Part shown: positions 1 through 6,833 of the stretch, in pieces
Layout of the letters: every line of letters starts with the position of its first letter
Numbering within the stretch: position 1 is the first letter of the stretch
Origin: JAAYAY01 sp964429355
GTDB taxonomy: Bacteria; Planctomycetota; Planctomycetia; Pirellulales; Thermoguttaceae
DNA length: 8,143 nucleotides
NCBI GenBank assembly: GCA_964429355.1
Contig: CAYSCH010000410.1
Coordinates: 1-8,143, forward strand
Direction of reading: 5' to 3'
Program-made: the position numbers and the translations under genes
The notes under the pieces: generated by a model
What the model was told of the DNA's origin: nothing
What the model saw: the letters and a program-made list of their open reading frames with translations, nothing else
The model's database searches: none

Positions 1-2
1 GC

Positions 3-1751
3 GACTACTCCCAGATACGCTGGACCGGGATGGGCTACGATGAGGACGAGCTCGAAAGACACCTCAGCACCGACACCCGCGCCGAGATCATCGTCAGGAA
101 TCTCCGTCGGTTCCTGCCGGCAACCGGCAAGATCAAGGCCCTCGCCTTCTGCTCCAACCGTGGCCACGCCCGCTACATGGCGGCCCAATTTACCCATCGC
201 GGGATTCCCGCCAAGGTTCTGCTGGGCGACTCGGCGGAATCAGAACGCGAGGACGCGATCCGCCGACTCCAGGACGAAGGTGACCCGCTCCAGATCATCT
301 GCTCGGTCGACATTTTCTCCGAAGGTGTCGACATTCCGGCCGTCAGCCACGTCCTCTTGCTCCGACCCACGCTCTCCTTGACGGTCTTTCTGCAACAGTT
401 GGGCCGCGGGTTGCGACCCGTGCCCGGCAAGGACTTCGTGGTTGCCCTCGACTTCGTGGGCAACTCGCGCAACGCCTACGCGGTCCCGCTCATCCTCTGC
501 GGTTACACGTCTTTGGAGCAGGCTCGCGCAGAGGCTCAGACGGTCGAGTTCCGTTTGCCATCCCCGTGCACCGTGGATGCCGATACCCAGGTCAAGCGAA
601 TCTGGGACCTTCCGAAGCGGCCCCTGAAAGATCTCCTTTCCGACATCTACCACCAGATGCGAGAGGACGCGGGCCGCGCGCCGACCCTCCTCGATTTCTT
701 CGCCAATCCAAACGCTTGGGACCCCCACGACTTCGTCAAGCTTTACGGCAACTGGCTCCGAGCGAAGGAACAGGCGGACGACCTCACCGACTACGAGCAG
801 CAGCTTCTCGGCACGCCGGGCGAACGTTTCCTCCAGCACATCGAGAAAGAGCTCAAATCGGTACGATCCTACAAGATGGTCGTACTCCTGGTGCTCTTGA
901 ATGACGACTCGTTCGCCACCAGTTGGCAGCTCAAGTGGATTGCGAGCGGATTCCGGCAGCACTACCTGGACCACCTGGACCAGCTCGCCGATTGTTCGCC
1001 CCTGGCCGGTTCTGCCGCACCATATTCGGTTCCCCTCGGCAAGATTTCCAGCCTTTTGAAATCAATGCCGCTCAAACATCTGAGCAACAAGGACTCGGAC
1101 CACTTCACTTTCGACCCGGCAACCGGCACATTTTCGCTCAAGCCCGAAGTGCACGACTACTGGCGCGACCCGCGATTCCGCGACCTCGTCCGCGAGCGGG
1201 TGATGTACGCACTGGCCCGCTACTTCCGTTCGAAAGGCGTGAGCCTGGCGAACTATGCCTTCGACGTGGCCAGTGCGGCAGCGCCGGCGGAGGACGAGGC
1301 CCCTTCTCTGCCGTCGACCGTTCCGACCACATTGCTGCCCTTCTTTCCGACCCTCCGGTTGGCCGCCGGGTGTTTTCGCGAGGGGGGCAGCGAGTTCGAG
1401 GGCGACACGATGCCGGTTCCCAACCCCCGCGGCAGGTTCAATTCCGACCGCCACTTCGTCGTGCAGGTGGAAGGGGACTCGATGGACGGCGGAAATGTGC
1501 CAATCCACGACGGCGACCTGGTCGTGCTCGAAAGGCTCGACCCCTCGCGAGCAGGCAGCCTCACCGCGGAGCGGGCTCTGGCGGTGGAGTACCGGGAGAA
1601 CGGCGTCACCGCCTACGCCTTGAAGCAGGTCCGCAAAGACGACCACGGTCGTTACCGCCTCCATTCCTGGAACCCGGCCCACCCCGACTTCAACGTCGAC
1701 CCGGAGACGATGTTCACGTTTGCGAGGCTGGTGGAGAGACTTCCCGATTGA
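3..1751 (+). CDS. SF2 helicase (DUF3427-associated type) with C-terminal LexA-like S24 domain, 5'-truncated
   Basis: The reading frame is open to the left edge, so the N-terminal half, including the Walker A and B motifs, lies outside the window. Numbering from the ATG at 30, residues 15-150 form the second RecA-like helicase domain: FCSNRGHA, then motif V (VDIFSEGVDIP, 93-103), LLLRPT, and motif VI (QQLGRGLRP, 122-130) with its arginine fingers, followed by LDFVGN. This arrangement is typical of the helicases associated with DUF3427. Residues 160-420 are a helical middle region of unclear fold. Residues 440-570 match an S24 (LexA/UmuD) peptidase: the AAG cleavage-site motif at 445-447, the catalytic Ser in EGDSM (S484), and the general-base Lys in YALKQV (K532). 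In cells the protein probably acts as a DNA translocase in defence or repair; self-cleavage control is inferred. A hairpin terminator lies 180 nt downstream. The helicase and S24 assignments are strong; the biological role is unknown. Confidence 0.88.
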   Translation, partial: DYSQIRWTGMGYDEDELERHLSTDTRAEIIVRNLRRFLPATGKIKALAFCSNRGHARYMAAQFTHRGIPAKVLLGDSAESEREDAIRRLQDEGDPLQIICSVDIFSEGVDIPAVSHVLLLRPTLSLTVFLQQLGRGLRPVPGKDFVVALDFVGNSRNAYAVPLILCGYTSLEQARAEAQTVEFRLPSPCTVDADTQVKRIWDLPKRPLKDLLSDIYHQMREDAGRAPTLLDFFANPNAWDPHDFVKLYGNWLRAKEQADDLTDYEQQLLGTPGERFLQHIEKELKSVRSYKMVVLLVLLNDDSFATSWQLKWIASGFRQHYLDHLDQLADCSPLAGSAAPYSVPLGKISSLLKSMPLKHLSNKDSDHFTFDPATGTFSLKPEVHDYWRDPRFRDLVRERVMYALARYFRSKGVSLANYAFDVASAAAPAEDEAPSLPSTVPTTLLPFFPTLRLAAGCFREGGSEFEGDTMPVPNPRGRFNSDRHFVVQVEGDSMDGGNVPIHDGDLVVLERLDPSRAGSLTAERALAVEYRENGVTAYALKQVRKDDHGRYRLHSWNPAHPDFNVDPETMFTFARLVERLPD

Positions 1752-1928
1752 TCTCAAGTGCCAACCCAGGGTTCCGTCGCATTCGCTGAAAAATAACCGA
1801 GACCCGAATGGCTTGAGCCATCACATCTTCTCACGTGAAGCGTCGTGGAGATGCCGCCAAGCACCCCCAACGATCGATTGACCAGTGAGAAGGGCCGCAA
1901 CAAAGGCAGAAGAAGTCGCGTCGCAGTC

Positions 1929-1949
1929 AAACCGCCCTGCGGCGGTTTT
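1929..1949 (+). terminator. Rho-independent terminator
   Basis: There is a perfect 8-bp inverted repeat, AAACCGCC / GGCGGTTT, with a CTGC tetraloop, running directly into a short T run (TTTTC). It lies between the helicase stop and the GIY-YIG gene, so it would separate the two into different transcripts. The T tract is short, so termination may be only partial. Confidence 0.6.
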
Positions 1950-1983
1950 CTCATGCTACGCAGTGCTATCGAACCGGATATGT

Positions 1984-1990
1984 AAGGAGA
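1984..1990 (+). promoter_or_regulatory. Strong Shine-Dalgarno of the GIY-YIG gene
   Basis: AAGGAGA ends seven bases before the ATG at 1998. It fixes the start of the GIY-YIG nuclease gene. It also suggests that the gene is translated efficiently from its own message, not by coupling to the helicase gene. Confidence 0.75.
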
Positions 1991-1997
1991 GACCGCC

Positions 1998-2828
1998 ATG
2001 CCACTGACGTTCAACATGATTCTGAACCAAGCGAATATCCCCTTGACTCGCGTGAGGCTACTGCGACACAAGGACCAACGAGCGGCGAAGGGTCGGACGC
2101 CTTACGAACTATGGCGGGATGATCGAAGCCAGTTTGAGTCGTATCAGTCCACTCAAGCATTCAAGAACCACAGCAAACTGAAGGCGGACTATTGGGTATC
2201 CTTCGTGGGAACTCCGAGCGATGAGACACTCNNNNNNNNNNATGCAGTTCAGTATCTTGGCGCCCTCAAGAAGGACAAACAGATGCCCCACATGGACGGC
2301 ATCGACAAGGCGGGAAGCTGCGATGAATACGAACTGACACTCGACGAGCGTTTTGTCAACCTCGACGGCCGACTCTACGTGGACTGGGGGCCAGGAATGC
2401 GTTCCTGGATTCAACGCGCCGACAACCAGGACAAGCCCATTATCGAATTACGGACTCACTTCAAAGAACCCGATTTCCCAGGCTTCTTGCACTTCGTCGA
2501 GTCCTTGTCGAGGCTTGATCGACTGCCCACCGGATGGATCGCCGCTCTGAAGTCCGCACGCGGCATCTACTTGTTGACCTGCCCGAAGACCAGGGAACAG
2601 TACGTCGGAATGGCAGACGGCCAGGACGGATTGTGGGGGCGCTGGCAGAACTACATTCAGACCGGCCACGGTGGCGATGTGGCACTCAAGAGTCGTGACC
2701 CGAGCGACTACCAGGTGTCGATTCTCGAAGTTGCCGGCACCGCCGCCACACACGAGGACATTGGTCGCATGGAAAGCTTGTGGAAAGCGAAGTTGCAGAG
2801 CCGTGACATGGGGTTGAATCGGAATTGA
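1998..2828 (+). CDS. GIY-YIG family nuclease with large N-terminal domain (contains assembly gap)
   Basis: The 276-residue product has a C-terminal GIY-YIG nuclease fold. The two strand motifs are GIY at 189-191 and YVG at 202-204. The usual downstream residues are present: Arg 215 in GLWGRW, the metal-binding Glu 259 in RMESLWKAKL, and an Asn near the end in GLNRN. These match the family's catalytic set, so the nuclease is predicted to be active. The N-terminal 180 residues hold an uncharacterised domain with RTPYELWRDDR and DYWVSFVGTP segments, plausibly a DNA- or modification-recognition module. Ten Ns interrupt codons 79-82. Coding resumes in the same frame after them, so the gene is probably intact, although a gap of exactly 10 may be a placeholder. 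The ATG has a strong ribosome binding site. Such architectures suit a stand-alone, type IV-like restriction enzyme, but this role is inferred. Confidence 0.82.
   Translation: MPLTFNMILNQANIPLTRVRLLRHKDQRAAKGRTPYELWRDDRSQFESYQSTQAFKNHSKLKADYWVSFVGTPSDETLXXXXAVQYLGALKKDKQMPHMDGIDKAGSCDEYELTLDERFVNLDGRLYVDWGPGMRSWIQRADNQDKPIIELRTHFKEPDFPGFLHFVESLSRLDRLPTGWIAALKSARGIYLLTCPKTREQYVGMADGQDGLWGRWQNYIQTGHGGDVALKSRDPSDYQVSILEVAGTAATHEDIGRMESLWKAKLQSRDMGLNRN
2232..2241. other. Assembly gap (ten Ns)
   Basis: Ten consecutive Ns lie inside the GIY-YIG gene, in its N-terminal domain. The frame is the same on both sides if the gap truly is 10 nt, but its real length cannot be known from the window. Confidence 0.98.
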
Positions 2829-3241
2829 AGCAGTCTGCGTTGAGCGTGGTAGCATCGCCACCCTGAATTGCGCTGCACCGTTGAACTTCACAGAAGTTGT
2901 ATCGAGTGACCAGACCGCCGACATAGGTTGCCGCCAATCAGAACAACTCGGACGTATCGCGAAATAGCAACCCCGTCTCCTTGCCGCCCGCCAATTGGCT
3001 CGCGCGCATGCCCAACCTCAATTACTACCGCGTCAAGTAGCGGTGAACCGCGTACAAGCCACTGTTGTTCCTGGTCGCGTTGGAACATTCGCGAGGCTAA
3101 TTGCGGTAATGCGACACCTCTGGTCATGGTCGCGCAACCCCTCGCCACGTTGAGTCACCTGCAGACGCTGCCAGCAACGGACCAAGTGACCAGATCAGGC
3201 ACTTTCGCGCCGAGTGGATGACCGCATGTTGTCGTCGATCG
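2829..3241. other. Gene-poor spacer
   Basis: I see no convincing gene here. An AT-rich hairpin (AACTTC-ACA-GAAGTT, 2884-2898) lies 56 nt after the GIY-YIG stop and might weakly terminate it, though no T run follows. One short open stretch ends with a protein-like string (LARMPNLNYYRVK, stop at 3038-3040) that could be the tail of a lost gene. It is too short to identify and has no ribosome binding site. Confidence 0.5.
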
Positions 3242-3427
3242 TTAGAAATGTACACCAACAAGAGGCTCGATAGGGAGCGACTTGGGCAGGACCCTGGCAG
3301 CCGACAGAAGCATAAGTTTCAAGCCGATTGGACTGACAATCTGGCCGAGGACAAATGCCAGCCAGCCAATGAAGGCCAGGGCAACAGGATGATGTGACTC
3401 AATCTTGTTGAACACGTCTTTCACCAT
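3242..3427 (-). CDS. Small hydrophobic, probably membrane protein (61 aa)
   Basis: The ATG complementary to 3425-3427 is preceded by AAAGGAG at a spacing of eight bases, a near-ideal ribosome binding site. This decides the start over a longer upstream possibility. The product begins MVKDVFNKIESHHP, followed by a strongly hydrophobic stretch (about residues 15-32, ALAFIGWLAFVLGQIV) that should form one transmembrane helix. A second amphipathic or hydrophobic stretch follows (PIGLKLMLLSAARVLP), ending in a short polar tail. I do not recognise the family. It stands alone: the spacers on both sides are long and no partner gene is near. A small membrane stress protein, toxin or holin-like peptide are all possible, and nothing in the sequence decides among them. 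The strong ribosome binding site is the main argument that the gene is real. Confidence 0.68.
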   Translation of the reverse strand: MVKDVFNKIESHHPVALAFIGWLAFVLGQIVSPIGLKLMLLSAARVLPKSLPIEPLVGVHF

Positions 3428-3952
3428 GACAGCAACTCCTTTCCGCCATTCGTGGTTTCCAGTTTGACTGCCAGGGCTCTCCTGCACCGCACAATGGCGT
3501 CGTGCCCGAGACGCTCCCCATCTCTACTGGTACGGAATTCCAAAACGGTTTCACGAGTGCCCAGCCTAGTCGCGGTTTCTGAAGAACGAAGTCGGCTAGC
3601 TGAAACCTACGCACTGTCACATCGTCTGCGACGTGGAACAACGGAAGTCATCTCTGAACGCGTCGAAGGGGAATTCGGACCGCATGACTACCCGCCCTCG
3701 GCCGCCGGGGCACGGACTTTTACCTCCTCTTGGTGCTGATGCCTGTATCTTGCTGCGCCATCTTGCGACGGATCCGGATGATACCAGAACCCAACTCAGG
3801 AAGCGAATCAATACTCGGCGCCCAAGCACTCGGACGCAGCATCAGAACCTCCGATACAACGGTTCGAGTTGCATCCTCGACAGTCTGATAGAAAAACTTA
3901 CTACGCGTGGCGCCGCCAAGATTCTCAGGCACGCGACACTGCTATGATACTA
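3428..3952. other. Gene-poor spacer
   Basis: About 520 bases without a supported gene. Several open frames of 70-100 codons cross it on both strands, but none has a ribosome binding site or a composition resembling a real protein; they are rich in Arg, Ser and Pro, as expected of chance frames in GC-rich DNA. A small palindrome, TGATA-C-TATCA (3945-3955), overlaps the stop codon of the next minus-strand gene. The stretch may be an old gene worn beyond recognition. Confidence 0.5.
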
Positions 3953-4231
3953 TCAGGCGTTCCTGTCTGCGTAGTTGGTCTTCCACTGGTCCAGCAGCGC
4001 ACTTAGCTTCTGTTCGGACAGCGCGCTGTGGCTTTCGTCGTTCTCGGCGATTTCGAACTCCAGCATATCTTGACCTCCCCCTACTTGCCGATCGACGATC
4101 GGATGAAGGCCCTCCGAACGCAGAAAGAGGTTCAGGTCATTTATGTGCTTCGTCTCACCGATGATTGACAGCCGATCACCATTATTCGTTACTATTAAAT
4201 ACTGCACCTCATTTTGTCGACGCAAACTCAT
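3953..4231 (-). CDS. Small acidic hypothetical protein (92 aa)
   Basis: The ATG complementary to 4229-4231 is preceded by AGAGGTAA at a suitable distance, which supports the start. The protein is soluble, with no signal peptide or membrane segment. Its first half alternates hydrophobic strands (VQYLIVTNNGDRLSIIGE) with a helix (INDLNLFLRSEG) and another strand region, suggesting a small alpha/beta fold. The C-terminal third is acidic and helical (SEQKLSALLDQWKTNYADR). I do not recognise the family. Base composition is visibly less GC-rich than the neighbouring nuclease genes, hinting at a separate origin. It is transcribed divergently from the HNH nuclease gene across a 238-bp spacer, so the two could share a control region. 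An adaptor, immunity or regulatory protein is possible but unproven. Confidence 0.7.
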   Translation of the reverse strand: MSLRRQNEVQYLIVTNNGDRLSIIGETKHINDLNLFLRSEGLHPIVDRQVGGGQDMLEFEIAENDESHSALSEQKLSALLDQWKTNYADRNA

Positions 4232-4432
4232 GGGAATTACCTCTGGGTTATGTGACTAAGTATCGTCGCTCCCGTTCTTCCTCCACCGCCACGTGCAGTA
4301 CAATCCTAGGATCTTTTTACTTGGTAGGTTATGTAGGTGCAAGATGCCTATGAGTATATTCGCGTGTACTCCCGTCTCGAGGTTGCGCATCTGCATCTGA
4401 TACCGCCGCAAGGGGGGGGCATCCTAGGCTTT

Positions 4433-4461
4433 TTGCGTCCCTTTTGGCGGTCTGTTAAGAT
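4433..4461 (+). promoter_or_regulatory. Possible sigma70-type promoter of the HNH gene
   Basis: TTGCGT (4433-4438) and TAAGAT (4456-4461) are separated by exactly 17 bases, matching the -35 and -10 boxes at 3/6 and 4/6 positions. The ATG lies only eight bases beyond the -10 box, so the transcript would be leaderless or nearly so. A run of eight Gs (4412-4419) lies just upstream. This is a suggestion from consensus matching only. Confidence 0.3.
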
Positions 4462-4469
4462 AGAGGCTT

Positions 4470-5369
4470 ATGCCCCCCACCGACTGGCTCTCCCGCATAT
4501 CGAACCTCCACCTCTACCACGCCAAGCACGGCCGGGCCCCACACAAACCGCTCCTGCTGCTGGTCGTCCTGGAACTGGCAGAACGGGCCGAACTGCCGCC
4601 CCAGCGGATGTGGCTCACGCCTGAACTGGCCTTCCGCTTCAACTCCTTCTGGCATGTCGTCGCCTACCGCCGCACCCAGGCCCCCGACGTCCGCATGCCC
4701 TTCCACCACCTCGGCGGCGACGGCTTCTGGAAACCCTTCACCCAGGCCGGCGAGCCGTCCAAGCACCGGTCCGTGACGAGTTACGTCGAGCTGGACCCCG
4801 ACTTCGTCGCCGCGACGGCCGATCCAGCCTTTCGCGACCAGGCCCGGCGCATCCTCATCGCCAGGTACTTCGAGCCGGCCGAACGCAACGCCCTCTATCA
4901 CCTCGTCGGTATCCCCGTGCCGAAAGAGGACCAGATCGCCCGGGATGCCTCCTTCGAGGCCCCCAAGGATGCCGAAAACGCCGGCCGTGAGGGACGCTTC
5001 CGCGTCGATGTCGTCTCCGCCTACCACTACACCTGCGCCTTGACCGGCTACCGGGTGACGACGGTTGAATCGGGAGGAATCGTCGACGCCGCCCACATCC
5101 ACCAGTTCGCCCACTCGCGGAACAACGATCCCCGCAACGGGCTGGCCCTCTCCAAGAACGCCCATTGGCTCTTCGACGCCGGACTCTGGTCCATCGACGA
5201 CGATTACCACGTGATCGTCGCCAGCGACCATTTTTCCGAGGACAGCCCCGACCAGAAACCCCTCGGCGACTACAACGGCCAGCCCCTCCGCCTCCCGGAT
5301 GACAAGCGGATCTGGCCCGATCCCAGACATCTGCGCTGGCACCGCGAACGGAGGTTTGCGCGGCCGTAG
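4470..5369 (+). CDS. ScoMcrA-like phosphorothioate-dependent HNH endonuclease (type IV restriction)
   Basis: The 299-residue protein has two parts. Residues 1-150 resemble the sulfur-binding domain of ScoMcrA-type enzymes: the APHKPLLLLVVLEL helix (23-36), LTPELAFRF (49-57), and the FHHLGGDGFWKPF loop region (78-90). Known members use this domain to grip a phosphorothioate link in DNA. Residues 180-250 are an HNH nuclease: YTCALTGY, then DAAHIHQF with H209, the PRNGLAL Asn (N223), and KNAHWLFD with H232, giving the complete H-N-H set. The enzyme is therefore predicted to cut DNA carrying sulfur modification. The ATG was chosen because AGAGG (4462-4466) precedes it and the conserved domain begins soon after. 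A broken HIT gene follows 17 nt downstream. Oddly, PT-modification genes (dndE and remnants) lie only 1-3 kb away. The HNH part is certain; sulfur recognition is by family resemblance. Confidence 0.87.
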   Translation: MPPTDWLSRISNLHLYHAKHGRAPHKPLLLLVVLELAERAELPPQRMWLTPELAFRFNSFWHVVAYRRTQAPDVRMPFHHLGGDGFWKPFTQAGEPSKHRSVTSYVELDPDFVAATADPAFRDQARRILIARYFEPAERNALYHLVGIPVPKEDQIARDASFEAPKDAENAGREGRFRVDVVSAYHYTCALTGYRVTTVESGGIVDAAHIHQFAHSRNNDPRNGLALSKNAHWLFDAGLWSIDDDYHVIVASDHFSEDSPDQKPLGDYNGQPLRLPDDKRIWPDPRHLRWHRERRFARP

Positions 5370-5386
5370 GAACCGAGGATCCGCAG

Positions 5387-5757
5387 GTGCTCGCCGAGAA
5401 CGAACACGCAGTATGCATTTGCAGTCGTTCTCCCGTGACTCACGGGCATGCTCTCGTCATAGCACGGCGGCATGCGGGCGACATTCTCGAAGTCAGCATC
5501 GAGGAAACCGTCCGTGTTTTGAGCTCCTAGCCGAGATGCGAAAGAAACTCCATCGCACACACTCGCCCGACAGCTTCAACGTGGGGGTCAACGTCGGCCA
5601 CTCGGCCGAACAGCCCACCTGGCACGTCCACGTGCATCTAGAACCGCGGGGCGGCGTTTCCGGGAAAGGGGGCGTATTAAGCAGTTATCGGGAGGAGTGC
5701 GCCATTTGCAGACTTTCGGTCGTGCGCCTACTGGTCGCCGGTCATATCGTTCCTTGA
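5387..5757 (+). pseudogene. HIT-family nucleotide hydrolase, frameshifted
   Basis: Two frames together spell a HIT (histidine triad) protein. From the GTG at 5387, with GAGGA at 5375-5379 as ribosome binding site, frame one reads VLAENEHAV, PVTHGHALVIARRH and SIEETVRV, then stops at 5528-5530. The neighbouring frame continues with FELLAEMRKKL, SFNVGVNVGHSA and the catalytic triad HVHVHL (5623-5640), then PRGGV. One extra T in the run at 5517-5520 would join them smoothly, so the break is a one-base deletion or a sequencing error. Beyond PRGGV the sequence no longer looks like a HIT tail, which suggests further decay. HIT proteins hydrolyse or transfer nucleotides (for example Ap4A or AMP conjugates). 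The closeness to the HNH gene suggests they were once co-transcribed. Confidence 0.8.
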
Positions 5758-5782
5758 TCTCTCGAATGGAGGAGGCAGCTAT

Positions 5783-6361
5783 TCAGTACGGCAGGTTTTC
5801 GGAATCAACCCCGCGCGTTGAAGCTGGGTGTAGGCCGAGTTTTGAAATGCGAACATCGACTGCGTGCTCGCCACGCCGCAGGCGGCGTGCGATTTCACTC
5901 GTGGCCAGTCCGCTGGCCGCGCAGTTTCGGAGTTCAGCGTCTTCTTCCGGTGTCCACGGTTTGCCGGCTCGGGGCCGTTCTTTTCGCCACCACTTATCGT
6001 CAGCATTTGTAGATGGTTTGCCTTGAATGTGGCCCAGACGAACGAGGCGTGACACAATTGCCCCGCGACTTCTCTTGTGAGTTTCGGCGATGTGCGCGAA
6101 AGACTCGCCCGCGTGAAATGCGCGGGCAAGCCTTCGATCTTCATCTTCGTGCCATGGCTCGTTGGCCCTCGTTAAGCGTGATTTGTTAGTTTCGGTCGGG
6201 GCACTGACACATTGCGATTCAATCAGCCGCGTTGCCATGAACAACGCTCGGATGACCTGTGGATGATGAAGCGGGCTATCGTCCGGCAGAAGATCACCTG
6301 TCACGGGATCGAAACCGCAGGCGAGTGCTTCGATGAACGGCAGAGCGTCGGAAATGTCCAT
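5783..6361 (-). CDS. Protein with two Myb/SANT-like helix-turn-helix repeats
   Basis: The 192-residue product has an N-terminal helical segment (residues 1-50, with DPVTGDLLPDDSPL and VIRALFMATRLIE) followed by two similar repeats. Repeat 1 (about 68-112) runs PWHEDEDRRL, IAETHKRSRGAI, SRLVRLG; repeat 2 (about 134-177) runs PWTPEEDAEL, SEIARRLRRGEHAV, RISKLGL. The pattern Trp-x(3)-EDxxL, then IA, then an arginine-rich recognition helix ending in LG is that of small bacterial Myb/SANT-like DNA-binding modules, so the protein probably binds DNA. No ribosome binding site is visible before the ATG, and no other start is possible because a stop lies 13 codons upstream. It converges with the HIT pseudogene. 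Spacing of the repeats would suit a tandem or inverted operator site. The target is unknown; a local regulator of the island is a reasonable inference. Confidence 0.78.
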   Translation of the reverse strand: MDISDALPFIEALACGFDPVTGDLLPDDSPLHHPQVIRALFMATRLIESQCVSAPTETNKSRLTRANEPWHEDEDRRLARAFHAGESFAHIAETHKRSRGAIVSRLVRLGHIQGKPSTNADDKWWRKERPRAGKPWTPEEDAELRNCAASGLATSEIARRLRRGEHAVDVRISKLGLHPASTRGVDSENLPY

Positions 6362-6409
6362 GGGATTGGCAGACGATGTAGGAGTAACAATGAGAGTTTA
6401 CTGCCTGAC

Positions 6410-6449
6410 AAAAAACGCCGTTGAACTCCGCCACGGAGTGAGTGCGGCA
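6410..6449 (-). terminator. Possible minus-strand hairpin terminator or attenuator
   Basis: Read on the minus strand, an inner stem ACTCCG-TGG-CGGAGT (6425-6439) sits inside an outer GCCG / CGGC pairing and is followed after one base by TTTTTT. This resembles an intrinsic terminator with an internal loop. It lies upstream of the Myb-like gene, so it would block read-through from the right or act as an attenuator for that gene. Confidence 0.35.
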
Positions 6450-6494
6450 AGGAGTTTGCTAATGGGAGATTATACCAGACGAGCGGAGATGTGA

Positions 6495-6833
6495 GGAACA
6501 GTTCCTGACGACTTGAGTGAAGATTGCGATAAGCGGCTGCTTCAGACGCTCAAGCGAAAGAAGGCCCACTCCGCGGCGGTCGAACTGGTGGCCCAACTGC
6601 TCGCCGAGGATCGTGCCGCGCGCCGGGACGGCGGGGTGGAGAACGTTCGGCTCCGGCTTTCCGAAACCGCACGCCGCCAACTGGGGAACCTGCTCGACGG
6701 CAGGTTCCAGCGCTGCCGCCTGGCGACCGGCGAACTGATCGAAGCGGTCGAGGCAGGCCAACGCAAGCCCGAAGACCTCGAGCGGGCCATGGCCGCCACA
6801 CCCAAGGAGGACTCCATCCGCCAGGTGGCCGAG
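6495..6833 (+). pseudogene. dndD-like fragment (internal coiled-coil region)
   Basis: The open frame from 6495 to about 6833 reads LLQTLKRKKAHSAAVELVAQ, then LSETARRQLGNLL, then ATGELIEAVEAGQRKPEDLE and AMAATPKEDSIRQVAE. This is a charged, heptad-like helical sequence resembling the internal region of DndD, the SMC-like ATPase of DNA phosphorothioation. Walker motifs are absent, so only a piece remains. It has no credible start: the earliest candidates are weak TTG or GTG codons without a ribosome binding site. At 6834 it runs directly, in a different frame, into the end of a dndE gene, the normal downstream neighbour of dndD. That arrangement is the signature of a deletion removing the rest of dndD and most of dndE. 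Identity with DndD is by pattern and context only; another coiled-coil protein cannot be excluded. Confidence 0.55.

Noticed and set aside
240..974. Long minus-strand open frame under the helicase
   Set aside because: The helicase motifs are unambiguous on the plus strand; the antisense product is explained by codon bias in GC-rich DNA.
923..1789. 288-codon plus-strand open frame overlapping the helicase C-terminus
   Set aside because: The product is Arg/Pro/Gly-rich and out of frame with the helicase-S24 protein, whose motifs are specific.
2928..3221. 97-codon open frame in the spacer after the GIY-YIG gene
   Set aside because: No ribosome binding site, low-complexity Ser/Thr/Pro composition, no motif.
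3720..3932. Minus-strand 70-codon frame with GTG start
   Set aside because: Parts look protein-like, but there is no ribosome binding site and no recognisable motif; not enough to call.
4455..5342. 295-codon minus-strand open frame opposite the HNH gene
   Set aside because: It is the antisense shadow of a clearly recognisable HNH endonuclease; its Gly/Val-rich product has no domain features.
5432..5446. CCCGTGA-C-TCACGGG palindrome
   Set aside because: It lies within the coding sequence of the HIT pseudogene, where it encodes the conserved PVTHGH region, so it needs no regulatory explanation.
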